From Salinibacterium sp. (GTDB taxonomy: Bacteria > Actinomycetota > Actinomycetes > Actinomycetales > Microbacteriaceae), in contig JANXTJ010000261.1 in NCBI GenBank assembly GCA_025352485.1, forward strand, positions 1 through 42,584: a stretch of 42,584 nucleotides of DNA. Direction: 5' to 3'. Made by a program: the position numbers and the translations under genes. The notes beneath the pieces were generated by a model. The model was not told where the DNA came from. It searched no databases and was given only the letters and a program-made list of their open reading frames with translations. Positions 1 to 7,876 of this stretch are shown piece after piece (position 1 is the first letter of the stretch; every line of letters begins with the position of its first letter).

Positions 1-942
1 GCCGGCTATACGGCCGCCATTTATGCCGCCCGTGCCAGCCTCTCGCCCCTACTCATCGCGAGTTCGGTAGAGGCCGGCGGCGAGCTCATGAAGACCACAG
101 AGGTCGAAAACTACCCCGGATTCGCCGAGGGCATTCAGGGCCCAGACCTCATGGTTGCTATGCAGGCCCAAGCCGAGCGATTCGGCACCGAGATCGTTCT
201 CGATGACGTGACAAAGCTCGAGCTCAAGGGCGATGTGAAACGGGTGACCCTCGGAAACGGCGACGTTCATGAGGCCCGCACCGTTATCTTCGCCACCGGC
301 TCCGCGTACCGCCATCTCGGCATCGCCGATGAAACGCGGCTCAGCGGTCACGGCGTTTCCTGGTGTGCCACCTGCGACGGTTTCTTTTTCCGCCAGAAGA
401 CAATTGCGGTGGTCGGGGGCGGCGACTCGGCGATGGAGGAGGCAACCTTCCTCACCCGCTTCGCCGACAAGGTTTATGTCATTCACCGCAAAGATTCGCT
501 GCGCGCGTCAAAGGCCATGCAGGAGCGGGCCTACGCCGACCCAAAGATCGAGTTTCTCTGGAACAAGGCCGTGGAGCACATCTACGGCGACGAGCTGGTC
601 ACCGGCATCGGCATGGTTGACACGGTGGATGGATCGCAGACCACGCTCGACCTGAGTGGGGTGTTCATCGCCATCGGTGCCGACCCACGCACCCACCTGG
701 TGCACGGGCAGCTCAACCTCAACCCCGATGGCACCATCGCCGTCGACGGGCGCTCGTCACGCACCAACATTGCCGGCGTTTTCGCTGCCGGTGACGTCAT
801 CGATCCGACCTACCGTCAGGCCGTCACCGCGGCCGGCTCCGGCACCGTTGCGGCCCTCGACGCTGAGCACTACCTCGCGGCCCATCCCCAGAACCTGCCG
901 GAACGGGCCAGCGCGCCCGAGCCGGCCACGGCATCCGCCTAG
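1..942 (+). CDS. trxB: Thioredoxin reductase, 5' truncated
   Basis: FAD- and NADPH-dependent flavoenzyme that reduces thioredoxin in the cytoplasm. The reading frame is open from base 1, and the first visible residues (AGYTAAIYAARA) are the end of the N-terminal FAD-binding Rossmann motif, so only about the first dozen residues lie outside the window. The redox-active CATC motif is encoded around 364-375, followed by a second nucleotide-binding motif VVGGGDSAMEEA (NADPH) and a C-terminal AAGDV motif near 788-799 that contacts FAD. The gene lies 16 bp upstream of trxA, so the two are almost certainly co-transcribed, as in other actinobacteria where this pair sits beside parAB at the origin. 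The C-terminal tail is rich in Ala, Pro and Glu and looks disordered. No odd features besides the window truncation. Confidence 0.96.
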   Translation, partial: AGYTAAIYAARASLSPLLIASSVEAGGELMKTTEVENYPGFAEGIQGPDLMVAMQAQAERFGTEIVLDDVTKLELKGDVKRVTLGNGDVHEARTVIFATGSAYRHLGIADETRLSGHGVSWCATCDGFFFRQKTIAVVGGGDSAMEEATFLTRFADKVYVIHRKDSLRASKAMQERAYADPKIEFLWNKAVEHIYGDELVTGIGMVDTVDGSQTTLDLSGVFIAIGADPRTHLVHGQLNLNPDGTIAVDGRSSRTNIAGVFAAGDVIDPTYRQAVTAAGSGTVAALDAEHYLAAHPQNLPERASAPEPATASA

Positions 943-958
943 AAAGTAAGGAAAAGCA

Positions 959-1285
959 ATGTCAGTAGCACCCGATGTGTCCGACGCCACGTTCCAGGAC
1001 GTGGTTCTCAACTCGACCGACACGATCATGGTCGACTTCTGGGCGGAGTGGTGCGGCCCGTGCCGCGCGGTTTCGCCCATTCTTGACGCGATCGCGGCCG
1101 AGAACCCCGACAAAATCAAGATCGTCAAGCTCAACGTCGACGACAATCCCCAGATGGCGATGAAGTACCAGATCACCTCTATCCCTGCCATGAAGGTTTT
1201 CCGCGGTGGCGAGGTCGTCAAGACCGTCATCGGCGCCAAGCCGAAGCCGGCTCTCGAGGCCGACCTCGCCGAGTTCTTGGCCTAA
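959..1285 (+). CDS. trxA: Thioredoxin
   Basis: Small cytoplasmic disulfide reductase of 108 residues, the usual thioredoxin length. The active-site motif WCGPC is encoded at 1049-1063 and is followed by the conserved cis-proline loop TSIPAM. It is the substrate of the TrxB encoded 16 bp upstream and passes electrons to ribonucleotide reductase, peroxiredoxins and other targets. The ATG at 959 is chosen because a purine-rich ribosome-binding site (AAGGAAAAG) lies just upstream. A strong terminator 57 bp downstream ends the trxB-trxA unit. Confidence 0.97.
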   Translation: MSVAPDVSDATFQDVVLNSTDTIMVDFWAEWCGPCRAVSPILDAIAAENPDKIKIVKLNVDDNPQMAMKYQITSIPAMKVFRGGEVVKTVIGAKPKPALEADLAEFLA

Positions 1286-1341
1286 ATCGCCCAACTATTG
1301 CCATGGGTGATAGACCGCAGCACGGTTGTTACCCCGCACCG

Positions 1342-1376
1342 AAAATCCCCGCCCCGATCATGGGGCGGGGATTTTT
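1342..1376 (+). terminator. Rho-independent terminator after trxA
   Basis: A 13-bp perfect stem (AAATCCCCGCCCC at 1343-1355 paired with its complement at 1362-1374) with a 6-nt loop and a following T run. It closes the trxB-trxA operon and shows that the next gene needs its own promoter and cannot start as far upstream as 1326. Confidence 0.9.
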
Positions 1377-1424
1377 GCGTGGCAGACCATATCCTTGAAC
1401 CTTCGCGACGGAAAAGGGCGAAGC

Positions 1425-2729
1425 ATGACAAATCACGGCAATAACCTCGACCCCTGGTACGGCCACTACGCCGACCGCACCGCCGGGCTCGCCGCCTCAG
1501 AGGTTCGCGCTCTTTTTGCGGTGGCCTCCCGGCCCGAGGTTGTGTCGCTTGCCGGCGGGATGCCATTCGTTTCTGCTTTACCGAAAGAGCTGGTCAAGGC
1601 CGCTTTTGACCGTGTGATGTGCGACCAAGGGGCCGTTGCGCTTCAATACGGCTCCGGCCAGGGGCTGCCCGCTCTGCGCGAGCACATCCTCGAGGTCATG
1701 GCCTTGGAGGGCATCCGCGCGGGCGTCGACGACATCGTCGTCACCACCGGCTCACAGCACGCGCTCGAACTGGTCACGAAACTCTTCATCAACCCGGGAG
1801 ACGTGGTGCTTGCCGAAGGGCCGAGCTACGTCACGGCCTTGACGGTGTTCAAATCCTTTCAGGCCGAGGTCAGCCACGTGGCCATGGACGACCACGGCCT
1901 CATCCCCGAATCGCTGCGCGAGAGCATCGCTCGCGTTCGGGCGGCGGGCAAGACCATCAAGTTTCTGTACACGGTTCCGACCTTCAGTAACCCGGCCGGT
2001 GTGACACTGAGCTGGGAACGGCGACTGGAAATCGTCGAGATCTGCCGTACCAGCGGCATTCTGGTGCTGGAAGATAACCCGTACGGGCTGCTCTACTTCG
2101 AGGGTCAGCCGCCGCACGCGATGCGATCGGTCGAGGAAGACGGTGTGATCTACCTCGGCACCTTCTCGAAGACTCTCGCCCCCGGTTTCCGGCTCGGCTG
2201 GGCACTCGCCCCGCATGCCATCAGGGAAAAGCTGATCCTCGCCAATGAGGCCGCTGTCTTGTCCCCGAGCTCGCTCACCCAGCACATCGTCGCGGAATAC
2301 CTGTCGAGCTCCGACTGGCGCGGGCAGATCGGCACCTTCCGCGGCGTCTACCGCGAGCGTCGCGATGCCATGCTCACGGCGTTGGACGACTATCTTCCTG
2401 ACCTGAGTTGGACGCATCCGGCAGGAGGGTTCTACGTCTGGGTGAGCCTGCCAGAGAACCTCGACTCCAAGTCGATGCTCCCACGAGCGGTGAAAGAACT
2501 CGTCGCGTACACACCCGGCACAGCGTTCTACGCGGACGGTAACGGCCGCAACAAGATGCGGCTGTCGTTTTGCTACCCCACCCCCGACTTCATCCGGGAA
2601 GGCATTCGGCGGCTCTCGACGGTGATCAACGGCGAACTCGAACTGCTGACGACCTTCTCTCAGACCGCCCCACTGCCGGTGCAGCGCCCGGCATCGTCGA
2701 TGAGTAACCCGCCCGCGAATCTCGGCTGA
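1425..2729 (+). CDS. PLP-dependent aminotransferase (class I/II fold)
   Basis: Protein of 434 residues with the fold-type I aminotransferase pattern of the 2-aminoadipate/MocR-like subgroup. It has the early SLAGGMPFVSALP segment, a YGSGQGLPALRE segment, the TTGSQHALEL cofactor-phosphate region, EDNPYGLL, and the motif GTFSKTLAPGFRLGW whose lysine should form the Schiff base with pyridoxal phosphate. There is no N-terminal GntR DNA-binding domain, so it is an enzyme and not a MocR regulator. The ATG at 1425 is preferred because it follows a purine-rich site (GGAAAAGGGCG) and lies downstream of the trxA terminator; an in-frame codon at 1326 would put the start inside the terminator. Its stop overlaps the start of the D-Ala-D-Ala ligase gene by 1 nt (TGATG), so the two are translationally coupled. 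The amino donor and acceptor cannot be read from sequence. Confidence 0.88.
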   Translation: MTNHGNNLDPWYGHYADRTAGLAASEVRALFAVASRPEVVSLAGGMPFVSALPKELVKAAFDRVMCDQGAVALQYGSGQGLPALREHILEVMALEGIRAGVDDIVVTTGSQHALELVTKLFINPGDVVLAEGPSYVTALTVFKSFQAEVSHVAMDDHGLIPESLRESIARVRAAGKTIKFLYTVPTFSNPAGVTLSWERRLEIVEICRTSGILVLEDNPYGLLYFEGQPPHAMRSVEEDGVIYLGTFSKTLAPGFRLGWALAPHAIREKLILANEAAVLSPSSLTQHIVAEYLSSSDWRGQIGTFRGVYRERRDAMLTALDDYLPDLSWTHPAGGFYVWVSLPENLDSKSMLPRAVKELVAYTPGTAFYADGNGRNKMRLSFCYPTPDFIREGIRRLSTVINGELELLTTFSQTAPLPVQRPASSMSNPPANLG

Positions 2730-3682
2730 TGGCGGCCCCACGTGTACTCGTCCTCGCCGGCGGGATCTCCCACGAGCGGGATGTCTCGCTGCGCTCAGGG
2801 CGTCAGGTCGCCGACCGCCTCGCGGGGCACGGCGTCAGTGTCGAACTGAGAGACCCGGATGCCACGCTGCTGGGCTACCTTCGCGACTCCCGCCCCGACG
2901 TTGTCTGGCCCGCTCTGCACGGCGCCAGCGGCGAGGACGGCGCCCTACGTGGCCTCCTCGATGTGATCGGCGTTCCCTACGTCGGCTCACGCGCCGACGC
3001 GGCCAGACTGGCCTGGGACAAACCCACCGCCAAGACCATCGTGAACCGGGTGGGGGTTCGCACACCCGCCTCGATCACTCTGCCCCGTGACGCGTTCCGT
3101 GAACTTGGCGCGAACAGCATCCTCGAGCAGATTTCTGACGAGTTTTCTGGCCCACTGGTGGTCAAGCCCGCCCAGGGCGGCTCCGCGCAGGGCGTGACGA
3201 TGGTCGACGACCGCGCACTTCTTCCCCGCGCCATGGTCGATGCCTATACCTACTGGGATGTCGCCCTCATCGAGCAGCGCATCGCCGGCACCGAGATCGC
3301 GGTCGGCATCATCGACAGCGGTGACGGGCCCGTGGCGCTCCCGGCCGTGGAGATCGAGCCCGTCGCGGGCGTGTACAGCTTCGAGGCCAGATACAACGCT
3401 GGCGAGACCCGCTTCTACGTTCCGGCCCGCATCTCCGACGAGGCTGCCGCTCGCGCCGCCGCCGCCGCCTTGGCAGCGCACCGGGCACTGGGCCTGCGCC
3501 ACCTCTCTCGCGTCGACCTGATCATTGATGGCGCGGGTACCCCGTGGTTCCTCGAGGCGAATGTTCTTCCCGGGCTGACCGAAACCTCGATCCTGCCCCA
3601 GGCGCTTGAAGCCGCCGGACACGATCTGGGTTGGGTGTATTCCGCCCTCGCCGAGGCGGCCATCACGGAAGCCCGGGCGTAG
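2729..3682 (+). CDS. D-alanine--D-alanine ligase family protein
   Basis: ATP-grasp enzyme of 317 residues, the length of the short bacterial Ddl enzymes. Visible family motifs are LAGGISHERDVS at the N-terminus, HGASGEDG (consensus HGxxGEDG), WDKPTAKTI near residue 93, the glycine-rich ATP loop KPAQGGSAQGV, and EANVLPGLTETS near the C-terminus (consensus EVNTxPGMT). It would ligate two D-alanines for peptidoglycan precursors in the cytoplasm. The start codon overlaps the upstream aminotransferase stop by 1 nt. Actinobacteria usually carry a longer housekeeping ddl elsewhere, so this may be a second, specialised copy; another amino-acid ligase specificity is possible. It is convergent with parB. 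Confidence 0.85.
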   Translation: MAAPRVLVLAGGISHERDVSLRSGRQVADRLAGHGVSVELRDPDATLLGYLRDSRPDVVWPALHGASGEDGALRGLLDVIGVPYVGSRADAARLAWDKPTAKTIVNRVGVRTPASITLPRDAFRELGANSILEQISDEFSGPLVVKPAQGGSAQGVTMVDDRALLPRAMVDAYTYWDVALIEQRIAGTEIAVGIIDSGDGPVALPAVEIEPVAGVYSFEARYNAGETRFYVPARISDEAAARAAAAALAAHRALGLRHLSRVDLIIDGAGTPWFLEANVLPGLTETSILPQALEAAGHDLGWVYSALAEAAITEARA

Positions 3683-3740
3683 CGCAACGCCCGCTGCCCC
3701 AGCGCACCGGGCGCCGCGCCGTGCGCAACGCCCGCGCAAC
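3682..3740. repeat. 13-bp direct repeat between ddl and parB
   Basis: The 13-mer GCGCAACGCCCGC occurs at 3682-3694 and again at 3723-3735, with a further GCGCAAC at 3734-3740. Between them GCGCAC (3702-3707) and GTGCGC (3721-3726) can pair. This fills the short gap between the convergent ddl-like gene and parB. No T run follows, so it is not a clear intrinsic terminator. Confidence 0.5.
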
Positions 3741-3742
3741 CC

Positions 3743-4702
3743 TTACTTCGAGAAGCCCGGCTGCCCCAGCTCGCCCAAAATCCGATTGAGATCGCCCACG
3801 GTCGCGAAGTCAATGATGATCTGGCCCTTGCTCGCCCCCAGCGTCACCTTGACTCGCGTGTTGAGCCGATCGCCCAGTCGCTCGGCGACCTCATCCAGCT
3901 GACCCTGACGGCGGCCGGCAGCGGGCCGCGTCGGTTTGGGTCCGCGCGGTGAGAGCTGGCTGGCAGCCGCTTCCGCCGCACGCACCGAAAGGTCTTCGTT
4001 GACAATCTTCTCGGCGAGCCGCTCCATCGCCGCGGGATCACCGGCGGCAAGAATCGCCCGCGCATGGCCGGCGCTCAGCACTCCGGCAGCCACACGGCGT
4101 TGAATTGCTGCCGGCAGCTTGAGCAGACGCAGCGTGTTGGTAATTTGCGGTCGCGACCGCCCGATCCGAGTCGCGAGCTCTTCTTGGGTAATCCCAAAAT
4201 CAGCGAGCAACTGCTGGTAGGCCGAGGCCTCCTCCAGTGCGTTGAGGTTGGCCCTGTGCAAGTTCTCGAGCAGGGCATCCCGAAGCATGTCCTCGTCGGC
4301 CGTATTTTTGACCACGGCGGGGATCGTGGCGAGGCCGAGTTGCTTGGTCGCCCGAAGGCGACGCTCCCCCATGATCAGTTCGAAGTGTGGAGACTCCTTC
4401 GCCCCGGGAATGGGGCGCACGACGATGGGCTGCAAGACGCCGATCTCGCGGATGGAGACCACGAGCTCGTCGAGTTCTTCCTGCCGAAACTCCGTGCGTG
4501 GTTGCTGTGCGTTGGGCGCGATGTCGTCGGGCGAGAGGTTAGCCAACCGGGCCCCCGGTACGGGCAACAACGCCTGTCGATCACTGGTTGCCGCTGGGAA
4601 GAAGACATCAACGGGGCGTTCGGTTGAGGCGTCGTCGGATTCCGACCCCGGGATGAGGGCGCCGATGCCTCGACCTAGGCCGGTGCGCTTGGGGGTGGCC
4701 AT
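3743..4702 (-). CDS. parB: Chromosome partitioning protein ParB (CTPase, parS-binding)
   Basis: Protein of 319 residues that loads on parS sites, spreads as a CTP-dependent clamp and recruits SMC and ParA to the origin. The N-terminus MATPKRTGLGRGIGAL is the typical ParA-stimulating peptide. Next come IAPNAQQPRTEF, the CTP-binding GERRLRA motif, ENLHRANLNALEEA, the helix-turn-helix EELATRIGRSRPQITNTL that reads parS, and a C-terminal dimerisation domain. ParB overlaps parA by 1 nt and is translated after it. Three parS sites lie 0.9 to 1.6 kb upstream. Confidence 0.97.
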   Translation of the reverse strand: MATPKRTGLGRGIGALIPGSESDDASTERPVDVFFPAATSDRQALLPVPGARLANLSPDDIAPNAQQPRTEFRQEELDELVVSIREIGVLQPIVVRPIPGAKESPHFELIMGERRLRATKQLGLATIPAVVKNTADEDMLRDALLENLHRANLNALEEASAYQQLLADFGITQEELATRIGRSRPQITNTLRLLKLPAAIQRRVAAGVLSAGHARAILAAGDPAAMERLAEKIVNEDLSVRAAEAAASQLSPRGPKPTRPAAGRRQGQLDEVAERLGDRLNTRVKVTLGASKGQIIIDFATVGDLNRILGELGQPGFSK

Positions 4703-5619
4703 TATGCCGGCGCTCCGCGGTGAGAGATTTCTGCGGCCGCTTCGAGGTACGACAGCGAACCCGGCGACGTGCCGTCAAAACTAATCACGGTCTGGCCGAA
4801 GCTCGGTGCTTCCGAGATGCGCACGGACCTCGGGATGACCGTCCGAAGGACCTGCTCGGGGAAGTGTTCGCGCACATCTGCCACCACCTGATTGGCAAGG
4901 TTAGTGCGGGCATCGAACATGGTGAGCAGGATGGTGGAGACGGTCAGCCGCGGATTGAGGTGCCGTTCAATCAGTTGGATGTTGCTGAGCAGCTGACTCA
5001 GCCCCTCCAGCGCGTAGTACTCACACTGAATCGGAATGAGAACCTCATTTGCCGCGACAAACGCGTTAATCGTCAGCAATCCCAACGACGGTGGGCAATC
5101 GATAAAGACGTAGTGGAAGAGGTCGGGCGATTCGTTGAGGAAGGTCTCAAGCCCCGCGCGCAATCGCTGTTCGCGCGCGACCAGCGATACCAGTTCGATC
5201 TCGGCGCCCGCGAGGTGGATGGTGGCGGGAACGCAGTAAAGGGCATCAAATTCGGGGCTCTTCTGAACGACGTCGACCATGGGCTCGTCATTGATGATCA
5301 CGTCGTAAACACTCGCGGTGTCTGAGCGGTGTTCGACGCCCAGTGCCGTCGAGGCATTCCCCTGCGGGTCGAGATCGATGACCAGTACCCGCGCGCCCGA
5401 CCGAGCAAGGGCAGCGGCGAGATTCACGGTCGTGGTGGTCTTGCCCACGCCACCTTTTTGGTTCGCGACGGTCAGAATTCGTGTCTTCTCAGGGAGGGGC
5501 AAGCGATCTGCCGCCAGCGCTTGGCGACGACGGGTGATGTCGGCAAGCTCCCGAGCGAGTGGGGTGGAATCGTCGAAACTCGTTCTCGTTTCGGCGATGT
5601 CGCCTTCTGGATGTTTCAC
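4702..5619 (-). CDS. parA: Chromosome partitioning ATPase ParA (Soj)
   Basis: Deviant Walker-A ATPase of 305 residues from the GTG at 5619-5617. It shows the P-loop KGGVGKTTT, the switch motif DLDPQGN and the Walker B region VFIDCPPSLG. It forms dynamic DNA-bound gradients that segregate ParB-bound origins. The GTG is preferred because AAAGG lies 6 nt upstream on the coding strand; a TTG at 5646-5644 in the same frame would add nine residues but has no visible ribosome-binding site. The chosen GTG is the centre of a parS palindrome, so ParB bound there would cover the translation start region. It overlaps parB by 1 nt. Its N-terminal extension before the ATPase core is about 45 residues and low in complexity. 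Confidence 0.95.
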   Translation of the reverse strand: MKHPEGDIAETRTSFDDSTPLARELADITRRRQALAADRLPLPEKTRILTVANQKGGVGKTTTTVNLAAALARSGARVLVIDLDPQGNASTALGVEHRSDTASVYDVIINDEPMVDVVQKSPEFDALYCVPATIHLAGAEIELVSLVAREQRLRAGLETFLNESPDLFHYVFIDCPPSLGLLTINAFVAANEVLIPIQCEYYALEGLSQLLSNIQLIERHLNPRLTVSTILLTMFDARTNLANQVVADVREHFPEQVLRTVIPRSVRISEAPSFGQTVISFDGTSPGSLSYLEAAAEISHRGAPA

Positions 5620-5627
5620 GTGAAACC
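5612..5627. promoter_or_regulatory. parS: parS site 1 (inside the parA start)
   Basis: Sequence TGTTTCACGTGAAACC matches the 16-bp bacterial parS consensus (TGTTNCACGTGAAACA) at 15 of 16 positions. It includes the predicted GTG start codon of parA. ParB binding here could nucleate the partition complex and also repress parAB. Confidence 0.92.
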
Positions 5628-5669
5628 TTTGGGCTGGCTCGAGCAACAGGGCTCGCGGAGGTCGGATGG

Positions 5670-6296
5670 TCAGTTCACTTTAGCCCGAAAGACCCTGGTC
5701 GCCTCCGGCGTCGTCCCCTCGCCGAGCGTCAGAACCTCGACGGCAGACAGGCGGGCCTTGCGGATTACTTTCCCCGCGGCGAGCACCTCGTCCGTAACTC
5801 TGGCACCCTTCATGAACAGCATCTCCCCGCCCTGGCGCAGCAAATGAACCGTTGCGGGGATCAACTTCACGAGCGCCGTCACGGCTCGTGCCGTCACTTG
5901 ATCCAGTGGCTCGTCGAGCTTGGTGTCTTCGGCACGCGCACGGATGACGCTCACGTTTTCTAGCCCGAGCCGTTTCGACTCTTCAAGAAGCCAGTCGACT
6001 CGTCGTTCCATCGGCTCGATGAGCACGAGCTGAACGTCGGGGCGGGCAATCGCGAGCACCAGCCCGGGTAGGCCAGCGCCACTTCCGATGTCACCGACAC
6101 GTCCGGGGTGCAGCAGTGGCGCGACCAGGGCACAGTTCACCACGTGTCGCGACCACAGCCGTGGCAGCTCAAGCGGACCGATGAGGCCCAGCTCCTCGCC
6201 ATGCGCCGCGAGGTGAGCGGTGTACAGCCGGGCGAGGGGCATCCGGTCTTCCCCGAATATGTCAGCCGCGTATGGTGGCTCGATCTCGACACTCAT
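5670..6296 (-). CDS. rsmG: 16S rRNA m7G527 methyltransferase RsmG (GidB)
   Basis: SAM-dependent Rossmann methyltransferase of 208 residues, close to the family norm. The SAM-binding loop VGDIGSGAGLPGLVLA is followed by the acidic strand LVLIEPMERRVDWL, then VIRARAED and QVTARAVTAL. It methylates N7 of G527 (E. coli numbering) in the 530 loop of 16S rRNA; loss gives low-level streptomycin resistance in several bacteria. The ATG at 6296-6294 sits directly next to a parS site, leaving only GTGAAA as a possible weak ribosome-binding site. Gene order jag-rsmG-parA-parB is the standard actinobacterial arrangement. Confidence 0.95.
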   Translation of the reverse strand: MSVEIEPPYAADIFGEDRMPLARLYTAHLAAHGEELGLIGPLELPRLWSRHVVNCALVAPLLHPGRVGDIGSGAGLPGLVLAIARPDVQLVLIEPMERRVDWLLEESKRLGLENVSVIRARAEDTKLDEPLDQVTARAVTALVKLIPATVHLLRQGGEMLFMKGARVTDEVLAAGKVIRKARLSAVEVLTLGEGTTPEATRVFRAKVN

Positions 6297-6312
6297 AGTT
6301 TCACGTGAAACA
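6297..6312. promoter_or_regulatory. parS: parS site 2 (abuts the rsmG start)
   Basis: AGTTTCACGTGAAACA matches the parS consensus at 15 of 16 positions. It touches the rsmG start codon and occupies the place where its ribosome-binding site should be. Confidence 0.92.
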
Positions 6313-6322
6313 TCGTGATCAA

Positions 6323-6338
6323 CGTTTCACGTGAAACT
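6323..6338. promoter_or_regulatory. parS: parS site 3 (at the jag stop)
   Basis: CGTTTCACGTGAAACT keeps the full 14-bp palindromic core GTTTCACGTGAAAC (6324-6337). It is centred 26 bp from site 2 and overlaps the jag stop codon by two bases. Confidence 0.88.
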
Positions 6339-6897
6339 ACGCGCGGGTCACGACGGTGTGGCGATCTCGACCCTCGCCCTCCGACGCAGAGGAGAAGCCG
6401 CGTTCGGAGACGATGTCGTGAACGAGCTTTCGCTCGTACGACGACATGGGGGGAAGGGATGCCGATTGCGCGCCCGCTTCGATTCGTTCGATGGCCGTGT
6501 CGACGAGAACCGCCAGCTCGGCTACGCGGGCCTCGCGGGATCCACCAATGTCGAGAATGAGGCGCGAAAAAGAGCCGGTCTTCGTCTGCACGGCGATGCG
6601 AGTCAGCTCCTGTAAGGCGTTGACGGTTTCCGGTCGGGAGAGCAGGCGAAGGTTGGTGTCTTCGCTTGAGGTCACCGAAAGGTAGGCGCGACCGCCGCGT
6701 GCATCGATCTCAATGTCGCCGTCGAGGTCGGTGATGTCGAGCAGCTCTTCGATGTAGTCGGCCGCGATGTCACCCTCCTCCTCGAGTTGACTGGGGGTAG
6801 GCGCTGCACCGTTCTGGGAGTCGACGTCGTCAGCGTCAACAGCCTCGACCTCGGTGATTTCACCCTCGGGTGCCTGGATGTCGGTCGCTTCACTCAT
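6337..6897 (-). CDS. jag: KhpB/Jag-type RNA-binding protein (KH + R3H domains)
   Basis: Protein of 186 residues with a very acidic, disordered N-terminus (about residues 1-45), a KH-like segment (IEELLDITDLDGDIEI onward) and a C-terminal R3H domain with the signature SYERKLVHDIVSERG. Jag/KhpB proteins bind RNA and affect cell elongation and division in Gram-positive bacteria. The start overlaps the yidC stop by 4 nt, so the protein is translated coupled to the membrane insertase, as in most Gram-positive origin regions. Confidence 0.92.
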   Translation of the reverse strand: MSEATDIQAPEGEITEVEAVDADDVDSQNGAAPTPSQLEEEGDIAADYIEELLDITDLDGDIEIDARGGRAYLSVTSSEDTNLRLLSRPETVNALQELTRIAVQTKTGSFSRLILDIGGSREARVAELAVLVDTAIERIEAGAQSASLPPMSSYERKLVHDIVSERGFSSASEGEGRDRHTVVTRA

Positions 6898-7868
6898 CGC
6901 TTGCTATTTCCGCTCTTCTTCTTCGCACGGTTTTTGCTCACCGGCTGCTGACGTTGGGGGTTGATGGGTTCTTCGATCATGAGGGTTCCGCTCTCCGGAG
7001 CAAGTTGCTCGGTGATGACCGGGCGACGAAGCTGTCGCTTGGCGAGACGCGCTTCACGGGCGAGGGCTGCCTCACTGCCGGGAGTGGGCATGTTGCGGAT
7101 CACGAGGAACTGCTGAACCATCGTCCAGAAGTTCGAGACGAGCCAGTAGAACATCACGCCGAGCGGGAAAGTGAAGCCCGAGAAGGCAAAGACGAGGGGC
7201 AGCAGGTACAACAGGATGCGCTGCTGGCGATAGGTGGGGCTCGCCTTCATTTCGGCGGACTGGTTCTTCGACATGATCTGCAGTTGGGTGATGAACTGCG
7301 AACCGGTCATCAGGATCACCATGATGACGGCGATGATCTGCACCGCTGGTGTCGTGGCGGTGGAAAACGACTCGTGCAGCGGGGCGATCCCGAATAGCGA
7401 AGAGGTGCCAAAGGATTCGGAAAGCTGCTGGTTGAGCAAGCCGATGCCGGCCGGATGATCCGGATGCTGGGCGTTGCTGAGCACCGAGAACAGGCTGAAG
7501 AAGATCGGCATCTGGATCAGCAGCGGCAGGCACGAGCTCAGCGGGTTGGTGCCGGTCTTCTTGTAGAGGGCCATCGTCTCGCGCGACATGGCCTCGCGAG
7601 AGAACTGGTCTTTCTTGCCCTTGTACTTGTCCTGGATTTTCTTGATCTGAGGCGCAACCTCGAGCATGCGGCGTTGGCTTTTGATCTGCCGCACGAAGAT
7701 CGGGATGAGCGCGGCCCGGATAACGAGTACGAGCCCGACGATGGAAAGCACCCAGGTGAGGCCCTCGTCCGGACTAAATCCGATAGCGGTCCATAAAGTG
7801 TGGAAGGCAACAAGAATCGCCTCGACCACCCACTTGATGGGCCACAGTATTGTGCCGATGATGTCCAT
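6894..7868 (-). CDS. yidC: Membrane protein insertase YidC/Oxa1
   Basis: Polytopic protein of 324 residues that inserts membrane proteins with or without SecYEG. It begins with a hydrophobic segment (IGTILWPIKWVVEAILVA), then a second TM near ALIPIFV followed by the charged cytoplasmic hairpin with KIQDKYKGKKDQFSREA, and later hydrophobic segments typical of the Oxa1 core. The arginine in AALIPIFVRQ fits the conserved groove position. The C-terminus is Lys/Arg-rich (NRAKKKSGNSKR), suited to ribosome contact. There is no long periplasmic domain, as expected for Gram-positive YidC. Confidence 0.96.
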   Translation of the reverse strand: MDIIGTILWPIKWVVEAILVAFHTLWTAIGFSPDEGLTWVLSIVGLVLVIRAALIPIFVRQIKSQRRMLEVAPQIKKIQDKYKGKKDQFSREAMSRETMALYKKTGTNPLSSCLPLLIQMPIFFSLFSVLSNAQHPDHPAGIGLLNQQLSESFGTSSLFGIAPLHESFSTATTPAVQIIAVIMVILMTGSQFITQLQIMSKNQSAEMKASPTYRQQRILLYLLPLVFAFSGFTFPLGVMFYWLVSNFWTMVQQFLVIRNMPTPGSEAALAREARLAKRQLRRPVITEQLAPESGTLMIEEPINPQRQQPVSKNRAKKKSGNSKR

Positions 7869-7876
7869 TGTTCGGG

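Noticed and set aside
1752..2741. A 329-codon minus-strand open frame over the aminotransferase
   Set aside because: Same shadow effect; the plus-strand product has clear PLP-enzyme motifs and the minus one none.
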